From: Pseudomonas sp. HR96
Lineage (GTDB): Bacteria; Pseudomonadota; Gammaproteobacteria; Pseudomonadales; Pseudomonadaceae
Assembly (NCBI RefSeq): GCF_034059295.1
Contig: NZ_CP139141.1
Span: 2,339,001 to 2,403,000, forward strand
DNA: 64,000 nucleotides
Direction: 5' to 3'
Position numbers and translations under genes: made by a program. Within the stretch, counting starts at the first letter, position 1. Every line of letters starts with the position of its first letter. Of the stretch, positions 38,507 to 49,002 are shown one piece after another. The notes below the pieces were generated by a model. That model worked only from the letters and a program-made list of their open reading frames with translations. It did not search any database and was not told the origin of the DNA.

Positions 38507-39595
38507 TCAAGCCAGCACGGCCACCGACTTGATCTGTGCCCACAGCACCTTGCCCGGTTTCAATTCCAGGGTGTCCGAGGAGTAACGCGTGATGCGCGCC
38601 AGCAGCGGCGTGCCGGCGGCGTCCAGGCCGACCATGACATGTGCGGCGTTATCGGTTGGCGTCAGCGCCGTGATGGTCACCGGCAGGCGGTTGAGGATGC
38701 TGCTGGCAGCATCGCCGGTCAGGCTCAGGCTGATGTCGCGGGCGCGCACCTTGAAGCGCAGGCGGGCGGCCATCGGCAGGGCCGCATGGGCGACCTTGAC
38801 CTGCAGGCTGCTGTTGGGCAGCTTGAGGCTGAGCAGTTGGTATTGGCTGTCGTAGCTGCACACCCGGCCTTCGACCACCACGCCGGCGTCATCATGCAAG
38901 GCGATCGGCAGGTCGAGGCGCGCGAAGGTCTCGCCTACCGGGCCGCAGGCCAGCAGTTTGCCGCCCTCGATCAGCGCCAGGTGATCGGCCAGCCGCGCTA
39001 CCTCGTCATGGGAATGACTGACGTAGACGACAGGGATATCCAGTTCGTCGTGCAGCCGCTCAAGGTATGGCAGGATTTCGGCCTTGCGCTGGCTGTCTAG
39101 GGCGGCCAGCGGTTCGTCCATCAGCAGCAGGCGGGGGCTGGTCAGCAGGGCGCGGGCGATGCCGACCCGCTGACGCTCGCCACCCGACAGGTGCAGCGGC
39201 TGACGGTCGAGCAGGGCGCTGATGCCCAGTAGTTCGCAGGCGCTTTGCAGCTGTACGCGGCGCTCGGCGGTACTGATGCGCTGCCAGCCATATTCCAGAT
39301 TCTTTCGCACCGAGAGGTGGGCGAACAGGCTGGCTTCCTGAAACACATAGCCGATAGGGCGCTTGTGCGGCGGCACGAACACCCCAGCCTGGGAGTCCTG
39401 CCAGACCTCGCCGTTGATTTGCACGTAGGCCTGGGGCGCCTTGACCAGCCCGGCCAGGCAGCGCAACACGGTGGTCTTGCCCGAACCCGACGGGCCGAAC
39501 AGGGCGCTGACGCCGCGTCCGGGCAGGCGCAGGTCCAGGTCCAGGGAAAAACCCGGGTACTTGAGTTGCAGGCGGGCCTTGATGGCGTCTGGCAC
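38507..39595 (-). CDS. modC: Molybdate ABC transporter ATP-binding protein
   Basis: The 362-aa ATPase powers molybdate import. Walker A is GPSGSGKTT (34-42), the ABC signature LSGGERQR, and Walker [13 protein letters not shown]. The C-terminal 100 residues form a Mop/TOBE domain that binds molybdate or tungstate and distinguishes ModC from other importers. It is last in modABC, three bases after modB. Confidence 0.93.
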   Translation of the reverse strand: MPDAIKARLQLKYPGFSLDLDLRLPGRGVSALFGPSGSGKTTVLRCLAGLVKAPQAYVQINGEVWQDSQAGVFVPPHKRPIGYVFQEASLFAHLSVRKNLEYGWQRISTAERRVQLQSACELLGISALLDRQPLHLSGGERQRVGIARALLTSPRLLLMDEPLAALDSQRKAEILPYLERLHDELDIPVVYVSHSHDEVARLADHLALIEGGKLLACGPVGETFARLDLPIALHDDAGVVVEGRVCSYDSQYQLLSLKLPNSSLQVKVAHAALPMAARLRFKVRARDISLSLTGDAASSILNRLPVTITALTPTDNAAHVMVGLDAAGTPLLARITRYSSDTLELKPGKVLWAQIKSVAVLA

Positions 39596-39598
39596 GGG

Positions 39599-40278
39599 TC
39601 AACTCCAGGCTGAGCGACTGCTGCGGCTGGTGTGCAGCGCCAGCAGCACGACAAAGGAGAACACCAGCATGGCGCCAGCCAGCCAGTGGGCCTGCAGGTA
39701 TTCCATGGCCTCGACATGGTCGTAGATCTGCACCGAAACCACGCGAGTCTTGTCGGGAATATTGCCGCCGATCATCAACACCACGCCGAACTCGCCTACC
39801 GTATGCGCGAAGCCAAGAATGGCGGCGGTGATGAAGCCTGGGCGGGCCAGCGGCACCACCACGCTGAAGAAGCAGTCCCACGGCGAGGCGCGCAGGGTGG
39901 CGGCCACTTCCAGCGGGCGGTCGCCGATGGTGCTGAAGGCATTCTGCAGCGGCTGCACCACGAACGGCATCGAGTAGATGACCGAGCCGACCACCAGGCC
40001 GAAGAAGCTGAAGGTGATCCGCCCCAGGCCCAATGCGTCAGTCAGATGGCCGATGGGCCCGTTGGGGCCGAGCAGCAACAATAGATAGAAGCCGATCACC
40101 GTAGGCGGCAGCACCAGCGGCAGCGCCACCACCGCGCCGATCGGCCCGCGCAGCCAGGAACGGCTGCGCGCCAGCCACCAGGCGATCGGCGTGCCGATCA
40201 CCAGGAGGATGGCGGTGGTGAGCGTTGCCAGCTTGACGGTCAGCCAGATGGCCGACAGGTCGCTCGCCGTCAGCGGCA

Positions 40279-40279
<1 letters not shown>
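39599..40279 (-). CDS. modB: Molybdate ABC transporter permease
   Basis: The 226-aa inner-membrane permease has about five helices. The cytoplasmic loop contacting ModC is seen as [25 protein letters not shown]. Its ATG overlaps the modA stop by one base (TGATG), implying coupled translation. Confidence 0.94.
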
Positions 40280-41871
<1,592 letters not shown>

Positions 41872-41875
<4 letters not shown>

Positions 41876-42813
41876 GCAGGGTGCAGTCGAGTCGATACCA
41901 CATAGGGATCTCCGGCTGGCGCTATGTGCCCTGGCGAGGTGATTTCTACCCCGCGGGCCTGGCGCAGAAGAACGAGCTGCCCTTTGCTGCGCGCGCCGTG
42001 AACAGTATCGAGATCAATGGGTCCTTCTATTCGCTGCAAACGCCGGAGCACTACGCGCAGTGGTATGCGGCGACACCCAAAGGCTTTGTCTTCAGCGTCA
42101 AGGGCGGTCGCTACATCACGCACATGCGGCGGTTGAAGGACATCGAAACACCGTTGGCCAACTTCTTCGCCTCCGGCCTGTTTCAACTCAAGGAGAAGCT
42201 GGGGCCGATACTCTGGCAGTTCCCGCCCAACTTCAAGTTCGACGCCGAGCGCTTCGAGCACTTCCTCAATCTGCTGCCGATAAACATGCAGCAAGCGCGC
42301 GGCCTGGCGGCGCAGTGCGAGGAGCGCCTGCGCAAGCCTGGGTATCTGGATATTCCCGCGCGCGGCAAACTGCGTCACGCGGTGGAAATACGCCATGAAA
42401 GTTTTGCCGTGCCCGAGTTTGCACAGCTGTTGCGTCGCTATAACGTGGCGCTGGTCAAGGCCGACACGGCCGGCAAGTGGCCCTATGCCGAGGACCTGAC
42501 CGCAGACTTCGTGTATATCCGTTTGCACGGCGCCGAGGAGCTGTACAAGAGTGGCTACAGCGAAGCGGCCATCGAACGCTGGCGCGAGCGCATCCGGTGC
42601 TGGGCAGACGGTGGCCAGGTCGCCGATGCGCAGTTGCTCGACCCACGAAAGGGCCGGGCGGTCAAGCAGCGCCAGGTATTCTGCTACTTCGATAACGACG
42701 TCAAGGTGCATGCGCCCTACAACGCTCGCCGCCTGCTGGAGCTGCTTGGCGCTGCCGAGGGGTTGACCGTGACGCCGGGCGAGCTGGGGCCTTTCGCCGC
42801 GCCAACCCGCTGA
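41872..42813 (+). CDS. DUF72 family protein
   Basis: The 313-aa protein is a TIM-barrel DUF72 (YecE-like) protein. It shows the family start HIGISGWRYVPWRGDFYPAGL, split by length into GISGWRYVPWRG and DFYPAGL, the NSIEINGSFY motif, FSVKGGRYITH, and the late signature YCYFDNDVKVHAPYNA-type (FCYFDNDVKVHAPYNA here). The biochemical function of DUF72 proteins is unproven. The start ATG at 41872 overlaps the stop of the upstream reductase gene. Confidence 0.85.
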
Positions 42814-42847
42814 ACCCTTGCAGCCAGCGCCCCCCTTGGGGACAATG

Positions 42848-42868
42848 CCGGCCCTTTTTCAGGGCCGG
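42848..42868 (+). terminator. GC-rich stem-loop after the DUF72 gene
   Basis: CCGGCCCT (42848-42855) and AGGGCCGG (42861-42868) pair perfectly around TTTTC. There is no T tract after the stem, so it may be a weak terminator of the upstream operon or a leader structure of the permease gene 69 bases downstream. Confidence 0.35.
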
Positions 42869-42937
42869 GGCACTGCCTGCTGCATGTCTGACTCGCTTCC
42901 GGCCATCTTCGAACGACCGGCAAGGGAGAACCTCCGG

Positions 42938-44215
42938 ATGATTGACCAGGCCAAAAGCCTCGATGCGGCTCACGTGGCGCCACAAGCGTCGAGCTCCCCT
43001 TGGAACCGTCACGACACCACCTGGATGCTCGGCCTGTTCGGCACGGCGATCGGTGCCGGTACCCTGTTCCTGCCGATCAATGCCGGCCTTGGTGGCTTCT
43101 GGCCGCTGCTGGTACTGGCCGTGCTGGCGTTTCCGATGACCTATTACGCCCACCGCGGACTGACTCGGTTCGTGCTGTCAGGCAGCGGCGGTGGCGATAT
43201 CACCGATGTGGTCGAAGAGCACTTCGGGCGTCGAATTGGCGCGCTGATCACGCTGCTGTACTTCTTCGCGATCTTTCCCATCCTGCTCATCTACAGCGTG
43301 GCCCTGACCAACACCGTCGGCAGCTTCATCGAACACCAGTTGGGCTTGCAGGCGCCGCCGCGGGCCCTGCTGGCACTGGTGCTGATTCTCGGCCTGCTGG
43401 CCGTGGTGCGCTGTGGCGAGCGCTTCATCGTCAAGGCCATGAGCCTGATGGTTTATCCGTTCATCGTGGCCCTGCTCCTGCTGGCGCTGTTCCTGGTGCC
43501 GCACTGGACCGGTGGCATCCTCGTCACCGCCCATCAGGCCCCGCAACCCATGGCGTTCGTGCGCACGCTGTGGCTGGCGATCCCGGTCATGGTGTTCTCG
43601 TTCAATCACTCGCCGATCATCTCGGCGTTCGCCGTGGCGCAGAAACGCCGCTATGGCCAGCAGGCCGAGCGGCGTAGCGCTCGGATACTGCGCGGCGCAC
43701 ATGGTTTGATGGTGCTGATGGTGCTGTTCTTCGTGTTCAGTTGCGTGCTGACCCTGGCCCCGGAGCAACTGGCCGAGGCCAAGTCGCAGAACCTGTCGAT
43801 CCTGTCTTACCTGGCCAACCATTTCAGCAACCCGACCATCGCCTTCGCCGCGCCGCTGATCGCCTTCGTGGCGATCGCCAAGTCGTTCCTCGGCCATTAC
43901 ATCGGCGCCAGCGAAGGCCTCAAGGGTTTGGTGCAGAAGAGCGGTCGACGGCCGAGCCCCAAGGCGCTGGACCGGGGAGTGGCCGCGTTCATGCTGGTCG
44001 TGTGCTGGCTGGTGGCGACTCTCAACCCGAGCATTCTGGGCATGATCGAGACCCTGGGTGGCCCGGTGATCGCCGCGCTGCTGTTCCTGATGCCCATGAT
44101 TGCCGTGCGCCGGGTGCCGGCCATGGCTCGCTATGCAGGGCAGTGGTCCAATGTCTTCGTGCTGGTGATCGGTCTGATATCGATCTCGGCGCTGATCTGC
44201 TCGTTGCTGGCGTAG
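42938..44215 (+). CDS. Amino-acid permease, HAAAP (SdaC-like serine/threonine) family
   Basis: The 425-aa inner-membrane protein has about 11 helices. The first helix carries GLFGTAIGAGTLFLPINAG, the substrate-site motif of the hydroxy/aromatic amino-acid permease family. FNHSPIISAFAVAQKRRYG is typical of the SdaC/DlsT branch, which imports L-serine or related amino acids with protons. ATG 42938 has GGGAG nine bases upstream; a start at 42884 is possible. No serine dehydratase gene adjoins it. Confidence 0.85.
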   Translation: MIDQAKSLDAAHVAPQASSSPWNRHDTTWMLGLFGTAIGAGTLFLPINAGLGGFWPLLVLAVLAFPMTYYAHRGLTRFVLSGSGGGDITDVVEEHFGRRIGALITLLYFFAIFPILLIYSVALTNTVGSFIEHQLGLQAPPRALLALVLILGLLAVVRCGERFIVKAMSLMVYPFIVALLLLALFLVPHWTGGILVTAHQAPQPMAFVRTLWLAIPVMVFSFNHSPIISAFAVAQKRRYGQQAERRSARILRGAHGLMVLMVLFFVFSCVLTLAPEQLAEAKSQNLSILSYLANHFSNPTIAFAAPLIAFVAIAKSFLGHYIGASEGLKGLVQKSGRRPSPKALDRGVAAFMLVVCWLVATLNPSILGMIETLGGPVIAALLFLMPMIAVRRVPAMARYAGQWSNVFVLVIGLISISALICSLLA

Positions 44216-44260
44216 GCTGGCACCGCACCTCTCCCACTTTCGTTTGCGCCGCAACCTGAG

Positions 44261-44309
44261 GGTGGGGGGAGCCCCCCCGGAAGGCCGCCAGGCCGTTTTG
44301 ACTTTGATC
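44261..44309 (-). repeat. REP-like palindromic repeat, copy 2
   Basis: A G6/C7 hairpin (44262-44278) is followed by AGGCCGCCAGGCCG (44282-44295) and then TTTGATC. This is the inverted and degenerate counterpart of the repeat at 3859-3904, sharing the 14-nt block. It lies between the permease and the deoxyribosyltransferase genes. Confidence 0.5.
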
Positions 44310-44363
44310 CACTGCACACCAGCGGCGTAGAATGCCGCCTTTGAGCCGTTTGCCGGGAGTCGC

Positions 44364-44861
44364 ATGCCGCAGATCTACCTCGCCGGTTTCGATGTATTTC
44401 GCCGCGACGCCATCGAACAGGGCGCCCGGCTCAAGCAGTTGTGCCAGCGCCATGGCCTGCAGGGCCTGTATCCCATGGACAATCAACTGCCTGCCGGCCT
44501 GGTCGGCCAGGCCGCAGCCCGGCGCATCTACCAGGACAACCTGCGCATGATCGCCGATTGCGATGCCGTGCTGGCCAACCTTGAGGTGTTCCGTGGCCTT
44601 GAGCCCGATTCCGGTACCGCTTTTGAAGTTGGCATGGCCGCTGCCCTGGGCAAACCGGTGTGGGGCTATTTCTCGCCGGTGGCCGACCTGCGCGCGTTGC
44701 ACGGCGCCCACCGGCCGAGCGTCGACAGCCTGGGCTTTGTCATCGAGGATTTCGGCCTGCCGCGTAATCTCATGCTGGCCTGCAGCTGGGCAGGTTACAG
44801 TGCCACGGCGGAGGAGGGGGTGCAGGCGTTGGCAGGTTTACTCGCTGACCGACAAAGTTGA
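44364..44861 (+). CDS. Nucleoside 2-deoxyribosyltransferase family protein
   Basis: The 165-aa protein matches the nucleoside 2-deoxyribosyltransferase family. It shows the opening IYLAGFDVFRRDA, YPMDNQLP, and the catalytic region LEVFRGLEPDSGTAFEVGMA, whose second Glu is the expected nucleophile. Such enzymes exchange or hydrolyse the base of deoxynucleosides, or act as nucleotide hydrolases. The nearby CGGGAG supports ATG 44364. It appears monocistronic. Confidence 0.85.
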   Translation: MPQIYLAGFDVFRRDAIEQGARLKQLCQRHGLQGLYPMDNQLPAGLVGQAAARRIYQDNLRMIADCDAVLANLEVFRGLEPDSGTAFEVGMAAALGKPVWGYFSPVADLRALHGAHRPSVDSLGFVIEDFGLPRNLMLACSWAGYSATAEEGVQALAGLLADRQS

Positions 44862-45174
44862 ATGGCGTGGCTGCACAGTGAAGATTCTTTCATCCTCTTT
44901 GCCGGGTGAAACTCAACTGAAATACCTTACATGGCCCTCGGCAAAGTTGTAGCACGACTGTCATGCCCGAGCGCAACAGGAATAATTACACTGTTCAGCC
45001 GAGGGCCATTGGCCCTGCGACCTGAGCTACGTCGTGCCGCTGTGGTAATCGCCAAGGCTGCCGGTCAGCCAGAAGCAGGCGCGGCCCGGCCCGCGAAGGC
45101 GTAGAGTACAGGTGTCGAACAGCTGGCGGGGTTTACCGTCGGCTGTTTTCGGCCTTCAGCACGAGGCACATCGG
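44862..45174. other. Intergenic region with a long inverted repeat
   Basis: No gene was found in these 313 bases. The one clear feature is a perfect 12-bp inverted repeat, ATGGCCCTCGGC (44931-44942) and GCCGAGGGCCAT (44998-45009), 55 bases apart. A second hairpin, AGGGCC-ATT-GGCCCT (45002-45016), shares the right arm and would compete with it. This could be a small RNA or the leader of the next gene. No promoter is convincing. Confidence 0.45.
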
Positions 45175-45669
45175 ATGGACGAGGTACGGCAACTGGGCGA
45201 GCTGCTGGCGCAACACGCCAGCAGCGAAGAGAGCAAGAAGCAGCAGTTCAGCCAGCAGTGCGAGCATTGGCGAGTGCACATCAATCGTCTGTTCGACCAG
45301 ATCGAGCAATGGTTCGAGCCGCTGACTGGCTCTGGCCACCTGCTGATTACCCGGGAGGCCTGGCGGGCGCGCAACGCGTCCTACGTCGAGGGTGATTCCC
45401 CGTTCCATACCCAGAAAATGCTGATCAGCCTGGCCGCCCGTACCGTCGAGCTGGTGCCGGAGGTGATGGGCCCCAAGGGCAGTATCCAGGTCGCGGTGCA
45501 GGGTTTGACCTCTGACCGCCACGGCAGCATTTCGTTGGTGAGCACGCCACCGTCGAACGATTGGCTGTGGCGCAAGGAAAGAGGCGCCAAAGATCCCGAA
45601 GTCATTGTTTTGAGTGGTGATTTACTGGCATTGCAGCTCCAGGCTCTAATACCTAAAACTCGAGATTGA
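45175..45669 (+). CDS. Conserved-looking hypothetical protein
   Basis: The 164-aa soluble protein is not recognised. The N-terminal 60 residues are charged and helical (LGELLAQHASSEESKKQQFSQQ), followed by a more globular half containing WFEPLTGSGHLLITREAW and SIQVAVQGLTSDRHGSISLVS. There is no signal peptide or membrane segment. Codon use resembles neighbours. ATG 45175 follows GAGG and is preferred; an in-frame GTG at 45112 would add 21 residues. A hairpin terminator lies 123 bases downstream. Confidence 0.6.
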   Translation: MDEVRQLGELLAQHASSEESKKQQFSQQCEHWRVHINRLFDQIEQWFEPLTGSGHLLITREAWRARNASYVEGDSPFHTQKMLISLAARTVELVPEVMGPKGSIQVAVQGLTSDRHGSISLVSTPPSNDWLWRKERGAKDPEVIVLSGDLLALQLQALIPKTRD

Positions 45670-45791
45670 CCTTCTATCGGCGAGAGAGTTCAGTGGTCAT
45701 GGCAAAGTTGTGATCAAAGAGAAAAAAAGTCAAAATGATGGCTCATTGTTTGAGTATCTCTGCCGATTAATTGATACGATATGTGTCACAT

Positions 45792-45843
45792 GGCACGGGC
45801 AGTATCGGATCCTGTTTGCAGGTTCCGGCCCCGTGCCTTTTTT
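45792..45843 (+). terminator. Strong terminator, possibly an attenuator before the flippase gene
   Basis: GGCACGGG (45792-45799) pairs with CCCGTGCC (45830-45837) and is followed by T6. Inside, CCTG-TTTG-CAGG (45811-45822) extends the structure. It ends the hypothetical gene upstream, or acts as an attenuator in the flippase leader, since it lies only 77 bases before that start. Confidence 0.75.
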
Positions 45844-45919
45844 GCGCTGTTCTCTCGCAGCATCTGTTCAAGGTGAAGCGCCAAAGAGGCGTGATTCTTA
45901 TTTCTCGGAGAACTGCACC

Positions 45920-47290
45920 ATGGAGAGAGATTTGTCCTCTGAGGGACTAGGTAAAGGCGGCGGTTGGCGCGGCCTTGTGGCGCAGTTGCGCCAAGCGACG
46001 TTGTTCCGGCACATCCTTACGGCGATTTCCGGCAGCGCCGGCGCGCAGTTGATCAACCTGGCACTGATCCCGGTGATCATGCGCATCTACGGCCCCGACG
46101 CCTTCGGCGTGGTGGGGGCGTTCCAGAGCTTGAGCATTATCCTCATCCCGGCTTGCGCCTTGACCTACCCGATCGCCATCGTGCTGCCCAAGTCGGACTC
46201 CGACTCCCGTGGCCTGATCAAGGTCTCGCTGGTCATGGCGGCGATCATCGCGGTGCTGACGGCGCTGGTGTTCTTCTTCTTCGGCGAACGCATTGCCGAG
46301 CGTCTGAACCTGCAATTGCTGACGCCTTACCTGATGCTGCTGCCAATGGTGATGTTCACCTCTGCGGCCCTGGAGATCACCCAGCAGTGGCTGTACCGCA
46401 ACCACAAGTTCACCCTGACCGCTCGCGCCACCACGGCGCACGCGCTGTGCTACAACAGCCTGCGCACCATTGGTGGCTGGCTGCAGAACTCGGCGCCGAT
46501 GCTGGTGATCACAAGCTCGCTGTATTACCTGATCAACACCCTGATGCTGTTGATCGGCATGCAGTACAAGCGCGTGCCGCACGTTCCAGACCCCGCCGAG
46601 CCGCCACCCAAGTCGTTCTGGACCCTGGCGCGTGAATACCGCGACTTCCCGCTGTATCGCGCCCCGCAGGTGTTGATCAACGCGCTGTCGGTGCACATGC
46701 CTACGCTGGTGCTGGCCTCGGCATTCGGCGCGGTGCCTGCTGGTTACTTTGCCTTGTGCCTGCAAGTGCTGAGCATGCCGAGCAATTTCATCGGCAAGGC
46801 GGTCAGCAGCGTCTTCTATCCGCGTATCGCCCGGGCCATCCATGCCCAGGAGTCGGTCACCGGGCTGTTGCTCAAGGGCGTCGCCGCCCTGGGTGGCCTG
46901 GGTCTGATTCCGTTCGCGACCCTGGCCATTGCCGGTCCCTGGCTGTTCCACCTGGCCTTCGGCGAGCATTGGACCAATGCTGGTGAATATGCTCGCTGGC
47001 TGGCGATTGCCGAGCTGACTGGCTTCATGAACCTGCCTTGCCTGGCTGCCGCTCCCGCGTTGTCATTACAAAAAACCTTCCTGATATTCGAAGTGTTCAG
47101 TACCAGCCTGCGGGTCGGTGGGGTGCTGCTCGGTGCCTTCGTATTCAAGGATGCCATGGCAGTGGTCAAGGCCTTTGCCCTGACCAATATCACTGTAAAC
47201 CTGTTGGCGATCCTGATCGTGCTGATCGCTTCCAAGCGCTGGTACGGTCGCCAGATGCCCGGACCCGTTACCAACCCTGTCTTGAATTGA
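45920..47290 (+). CDS. Polysaccharide flippase (Wzx-like oligosaccharide translocase)
   Basis: The 456-aa membrane protein has about 12-14 helices and belongs to the polysaccharide-transporter branch of the MOP superfamily. Such proteins flip lipid-linked oligosaccharides across the inner membrane. Typical is the first segment SAGAQLINLALIPVIMRIYGPDAFG, read as SGSAGAQLINLALIPVIM then RIYGPDAFGVVG. ATG 45920 has GGAG nine bases upstream; the preceding in-frame extension crosses the terminator. A glycosyltransferase gene follows 45 bases later. No polymerase or chain-length regulator is present. Confidence 0.85.
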   Translation: MERDLSSEGLGKGGGWRGLVAQLRQATLFRHILTAISGSAGAQLINLALIPVIMRIYGPDAFGVVGAFQSLSIILIPACALTYPIAIVLPKSDSDSRGLIKVSLVMAAIIAVLTALVFFFFGERIAERLNLQLLTPYLMLLPMVMFTSAALEITQQWLYRNHKFTLTARATTAHALCYNSLRTIGGWLQNSAPMLVITSSLYYLINTLMLLIGMQYKRVPHVPDPAEPPPKSFWTLAREYRDFPLYRAPQVLINALSVHMPTLVLASAFGAVPAGYFALCLQVLSMPSNFIGKAVSSVFYPRIARAIHAQESVTGLLLKGVAALGGLGLIPFATLAIAGPWLFHLAFGEHWTNAGEYARWLAIAELTGFMNLPCLAAAPALSLQKTFLIFEVFSTSLRVGGVLLGAFVFKDAMAVVKAFALTNITVNLLAILIVLIASKRWYGRQMPGPVTNPVLN

Positions 47291-47335
47291 ATGGCGTCGC
47301 GACGCGGCTGCCGTGCTTAGACTTTGGAGAAATTT

Positions 47336-48283
47336 ATGATTAGTCACGACAAAGTGTGTGCCTTTGTACTGAACTGGAACGGTGCCGACCAGACGATTGC
47401 CTGCATGGAATCCCTGAAGGCGCACTGCGACATACCGGTGGTCATCATCGACAACGGCTCGAAGGACGACAGCATCCAGCGTATCACCGCCTACCTGCGG
47501 GCCGAGGGCGATGACGTGCTGGTCGCCACCGAGCACGAGATCAAAGGCATTGCCGCGCAACACAAGCGCACCTTCATCATCAACGATGGCAACTACGGCT
47601 ACGCCGGGGGCAACAACATCGGCCTGGAATACGCGCTGCGTGCCGGGTACGAGTACTTCTGGATCCTCAACAATGACATCGTCCTCGAAGCCGGTGCCCT
47701 GGATGGGCTGCTCAAAACCATGGAAGAGGACCCCAAGTGCGGTTTTGCCGCTTCGGTGCTGGTATACACCAACAACCCCAACATCGTGCAATGCGTTGGC
47801 GGCGGCACCATCTACCCCTGGCTTGGCAAGACCAAGCTGATCGGCAAGAACGCCAATCGTTCGGAGCTGACCCCAGGCCTGCCGAGCTTCCCCAAGCCCG
47901 ACTACGTAATGGGCGCCTCGATGTTGATCAGCCGCGCCGTGCTGGAGCAGGTCGGCCTGATGGAACACCGCTACTTCATGTACTCCGAAGAGCTGGACTG
48001 GCAGTACCGCGCCGCCAAGGCCGGTTTCAGCTTCAAGGTCTCCGAGCACAGCTTCGCCCAGCACGGTGACAGCGGCAGCAGCAAGGGCCGCAGTCACATG
48101 TTCCATTACTACCGCAACCGTGCAGCGATCATGTACAACAAGAAGTTCCACTCCTTCCCGGTGTGGTTGCTGTCCGCGATCACGCTGTCGGCGATTACCA
48201 TTCTGCAGAATCGCAAGAGCCCGAAGAACATTCGTTACGGGATCAAGGGTATTACCGAAGGGCTGTCCTATTCCTGGAGATAA
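47336..48283 (+). CDS. Family 2 glycosyltransferase (rhamnosyltransferase-like)
   Basis: The 315-aa protein has a GT-A fold. It shows the nucleotide-sugar site FVLNWNGADQTIACMESL, VVIIDNGSKDDS, GYAGGNNIGLEYAL, the metal-binding LNNDIVLE (DxD-like), and the acceptor segment MGASMLISRAVLEQVGLMEH followed by MYSEELDWQYRA. This pattern is common in bacterial rhamnosyltransferases such as WbbL/RfbF. It probably adds a sugar to the glycan moved by the flippase gene upstream. TTGGAG lies seven bases before ATG 47336. A strong terminator follows. Confidence 0.87.
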   Translation: MISHDKVCAFVLNWNGADQTIACMESLKAHCDIPVVIIDNGSKDDSIQRITAYLRAEGDDVLVATEHEIKGIAAQHKRTFIINDGNYGYAGGNNIGLEYALRAGYEYFWILNNDIVLEAGALDGLLKTMEEDPKCGFAASVLVYTNNPNIVQCVGGGTIYPWLGKTKLIGKNANRSELTPGLPSFPKPDYVMGASMLISRAVLEQVGLMEHRYFMYSEELDWQYRAAKAGFSFKVSEHSFAQHGDSGSSKGRSHMFHYYRNRAAIMYNKKFHSFPVWLLSAITLSAITILQNRKSPKNIRYGIKGITEGLSYSWR

Positions 48284-48303
48284 TGACCGGGTTTGGAACA
48301 TGA

Positions 48304-48342
48304 CCCCGCGCCGGTCCTCGATCTGCGCGGGGTTATTTATTT
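48304..48342 (+). terminator. Terminator of the flippase/glycosyltransferase unit
   Basis: CCCCGCGC (48304-48311) pairs with GCGCGGGG (48325-48332) and is followed by TTATTTATTT. Confidence 0.85.
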
Positions 48343-48485
48343 GTAGCGCAGTGGCCCCCGGATGACATTATCTCGAATAGCAATAACAGCTAGGTTTTGC
48401 ATATGCTTAATCGTTTTAATCGATCACTGAACAGTGCGCTGAATCAATACACCGCCAGAGTGTAATGATTTTGATCGATGGGGCA

Positions 48486-48514
48486 TTGCGCAACTAGGAT
48501 CATGGGTATATATC
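48486..48514 (+). promoter_or_regulatory. Candidate sigma-70 promoter of the DUF1652 gene
   Basis: TTGCGC (48486-48491) and TATATC (48509-48514) are 17 bases apart. The predicted start near 48520 would place the structured leader at the very 5' end of the transcript. Confidence 0.4.
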
Positions 48515-48518
48515 TGCA

Positions 48519-48596
48519 GGAACAAGAATAACGTCACCCTCAGGATTTGGTGCGCTTGTTCCAATATCCTGATTTGCGCCACTGCCGAGGATATTG
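48519..48596 (+). promoter_or_regulatory. Candidate cis-regulatory RNA in the DUF1652 leader
   Basis: Stem A pairs GGAACAAG (48519-48526) with CTTGTTCC (48555-48562) and is extended inside by CACC/GGTG. Its apical loop contains TCAGGAT (48540-48546), which can pair with ATCCTGA (48566-48572) as a pseudoknot. The latter overlaps a third perfect stem, CAATATCC (48562-48569) with GGATATTG (48589-48596), that would bury the Shine-Dalgarno GAGGA. Pseudoknot and sequestering stem exclude each other, as in translational riboswitches. Confidence 0.45.
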
Positions 48597-48599
48597 ATC

Positions 48600-48890
48600 A
48601 TGTTACCGATTGGACTATCAGCGCTGGAACTTCGCAATATAGTCGAATGCGCTTTCCTGCCCTTGCATTGCACCTGCTCGACGGCTGACAACGCCACGCT
48701 CAGCGTGGACATCAGCGACCCGCAGACCGGCAAGGTTCACCTGCTCAAGACCGGTATCGCCCCGGAGCGGCTGGCCAGCAGCCGGGGCATCTGCAACCTG
48801 ATTGCCGAGTTGCGTACCGAACTGACCGCCGAGCAGGCGGCGCTGGTCGAGCCGGTGACCCATGCCCAGCGTCAAGTGCGCTACGCCTGA
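48600..48890 (+). CDS. DUF1652 family protein
   Basis: The 96-aa protein shows the DUF1652 pattern: SALELRNIVECAFLPLHCTC, a beta-rich middle ending DISDPQTGKVHLL, then TGIAPERLASSRGICNLIAEL near the C-terminus. The family is small, almost confined to Pseudomonas, and has no proven function. ATG 48600 has GAGG nine bases upstream. The preceding leader is structured and could control translation. Confidence 0.85.
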   Translation: MLPIGLSALELRNIVECAFLPLHCTCSTADNATLSVDISDPQTGKVHLLKTGIAPERLASSRGICNLIAELRTELTAEQAALVEPVTHAQRQVRYA

Positions 48891-49002
48891 GTCAGGCACC
48901 AGCCGGCCCGCATTCGTTGTAGTCGAGATTGCCGTCGAGATTTTTGCCGTGGTTCGTGGTTAACTTCCGAGGTCTCCATCCACCTCAAGAAGGACTACGT
49001 CA

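Larger units (their letters stand above)
48284..48599 (+). other. Intergenic region: terminator, promoter and structured leader
   Basis: No protein gene is seen in these 316 bases. They hold the glycosyltransferase terminator, an AT-richer stretch with a small CACTG-AA-CAGTG hairpin, a predicted sigma-70 promoter and the structured 5' leader of the DUF1652 gene, each listed separately. Confidence 0.5.

Noticed and set aside
44955..44985. LexA or PhoB box inside the inverted repeat (CTGT..ACAG, CTGTCAT)
   Set aside because: The CTGT/ACAG spacing is 14, not 8, and only one PhoB half-site is present.
45710..45919. N-terminal extension of the flippase starting at 45710
   Set aside because: It would translate through a strong terminator and gives an unlikely Lys/Cys-rich leader; ATG 45920 has a good ribosome site.
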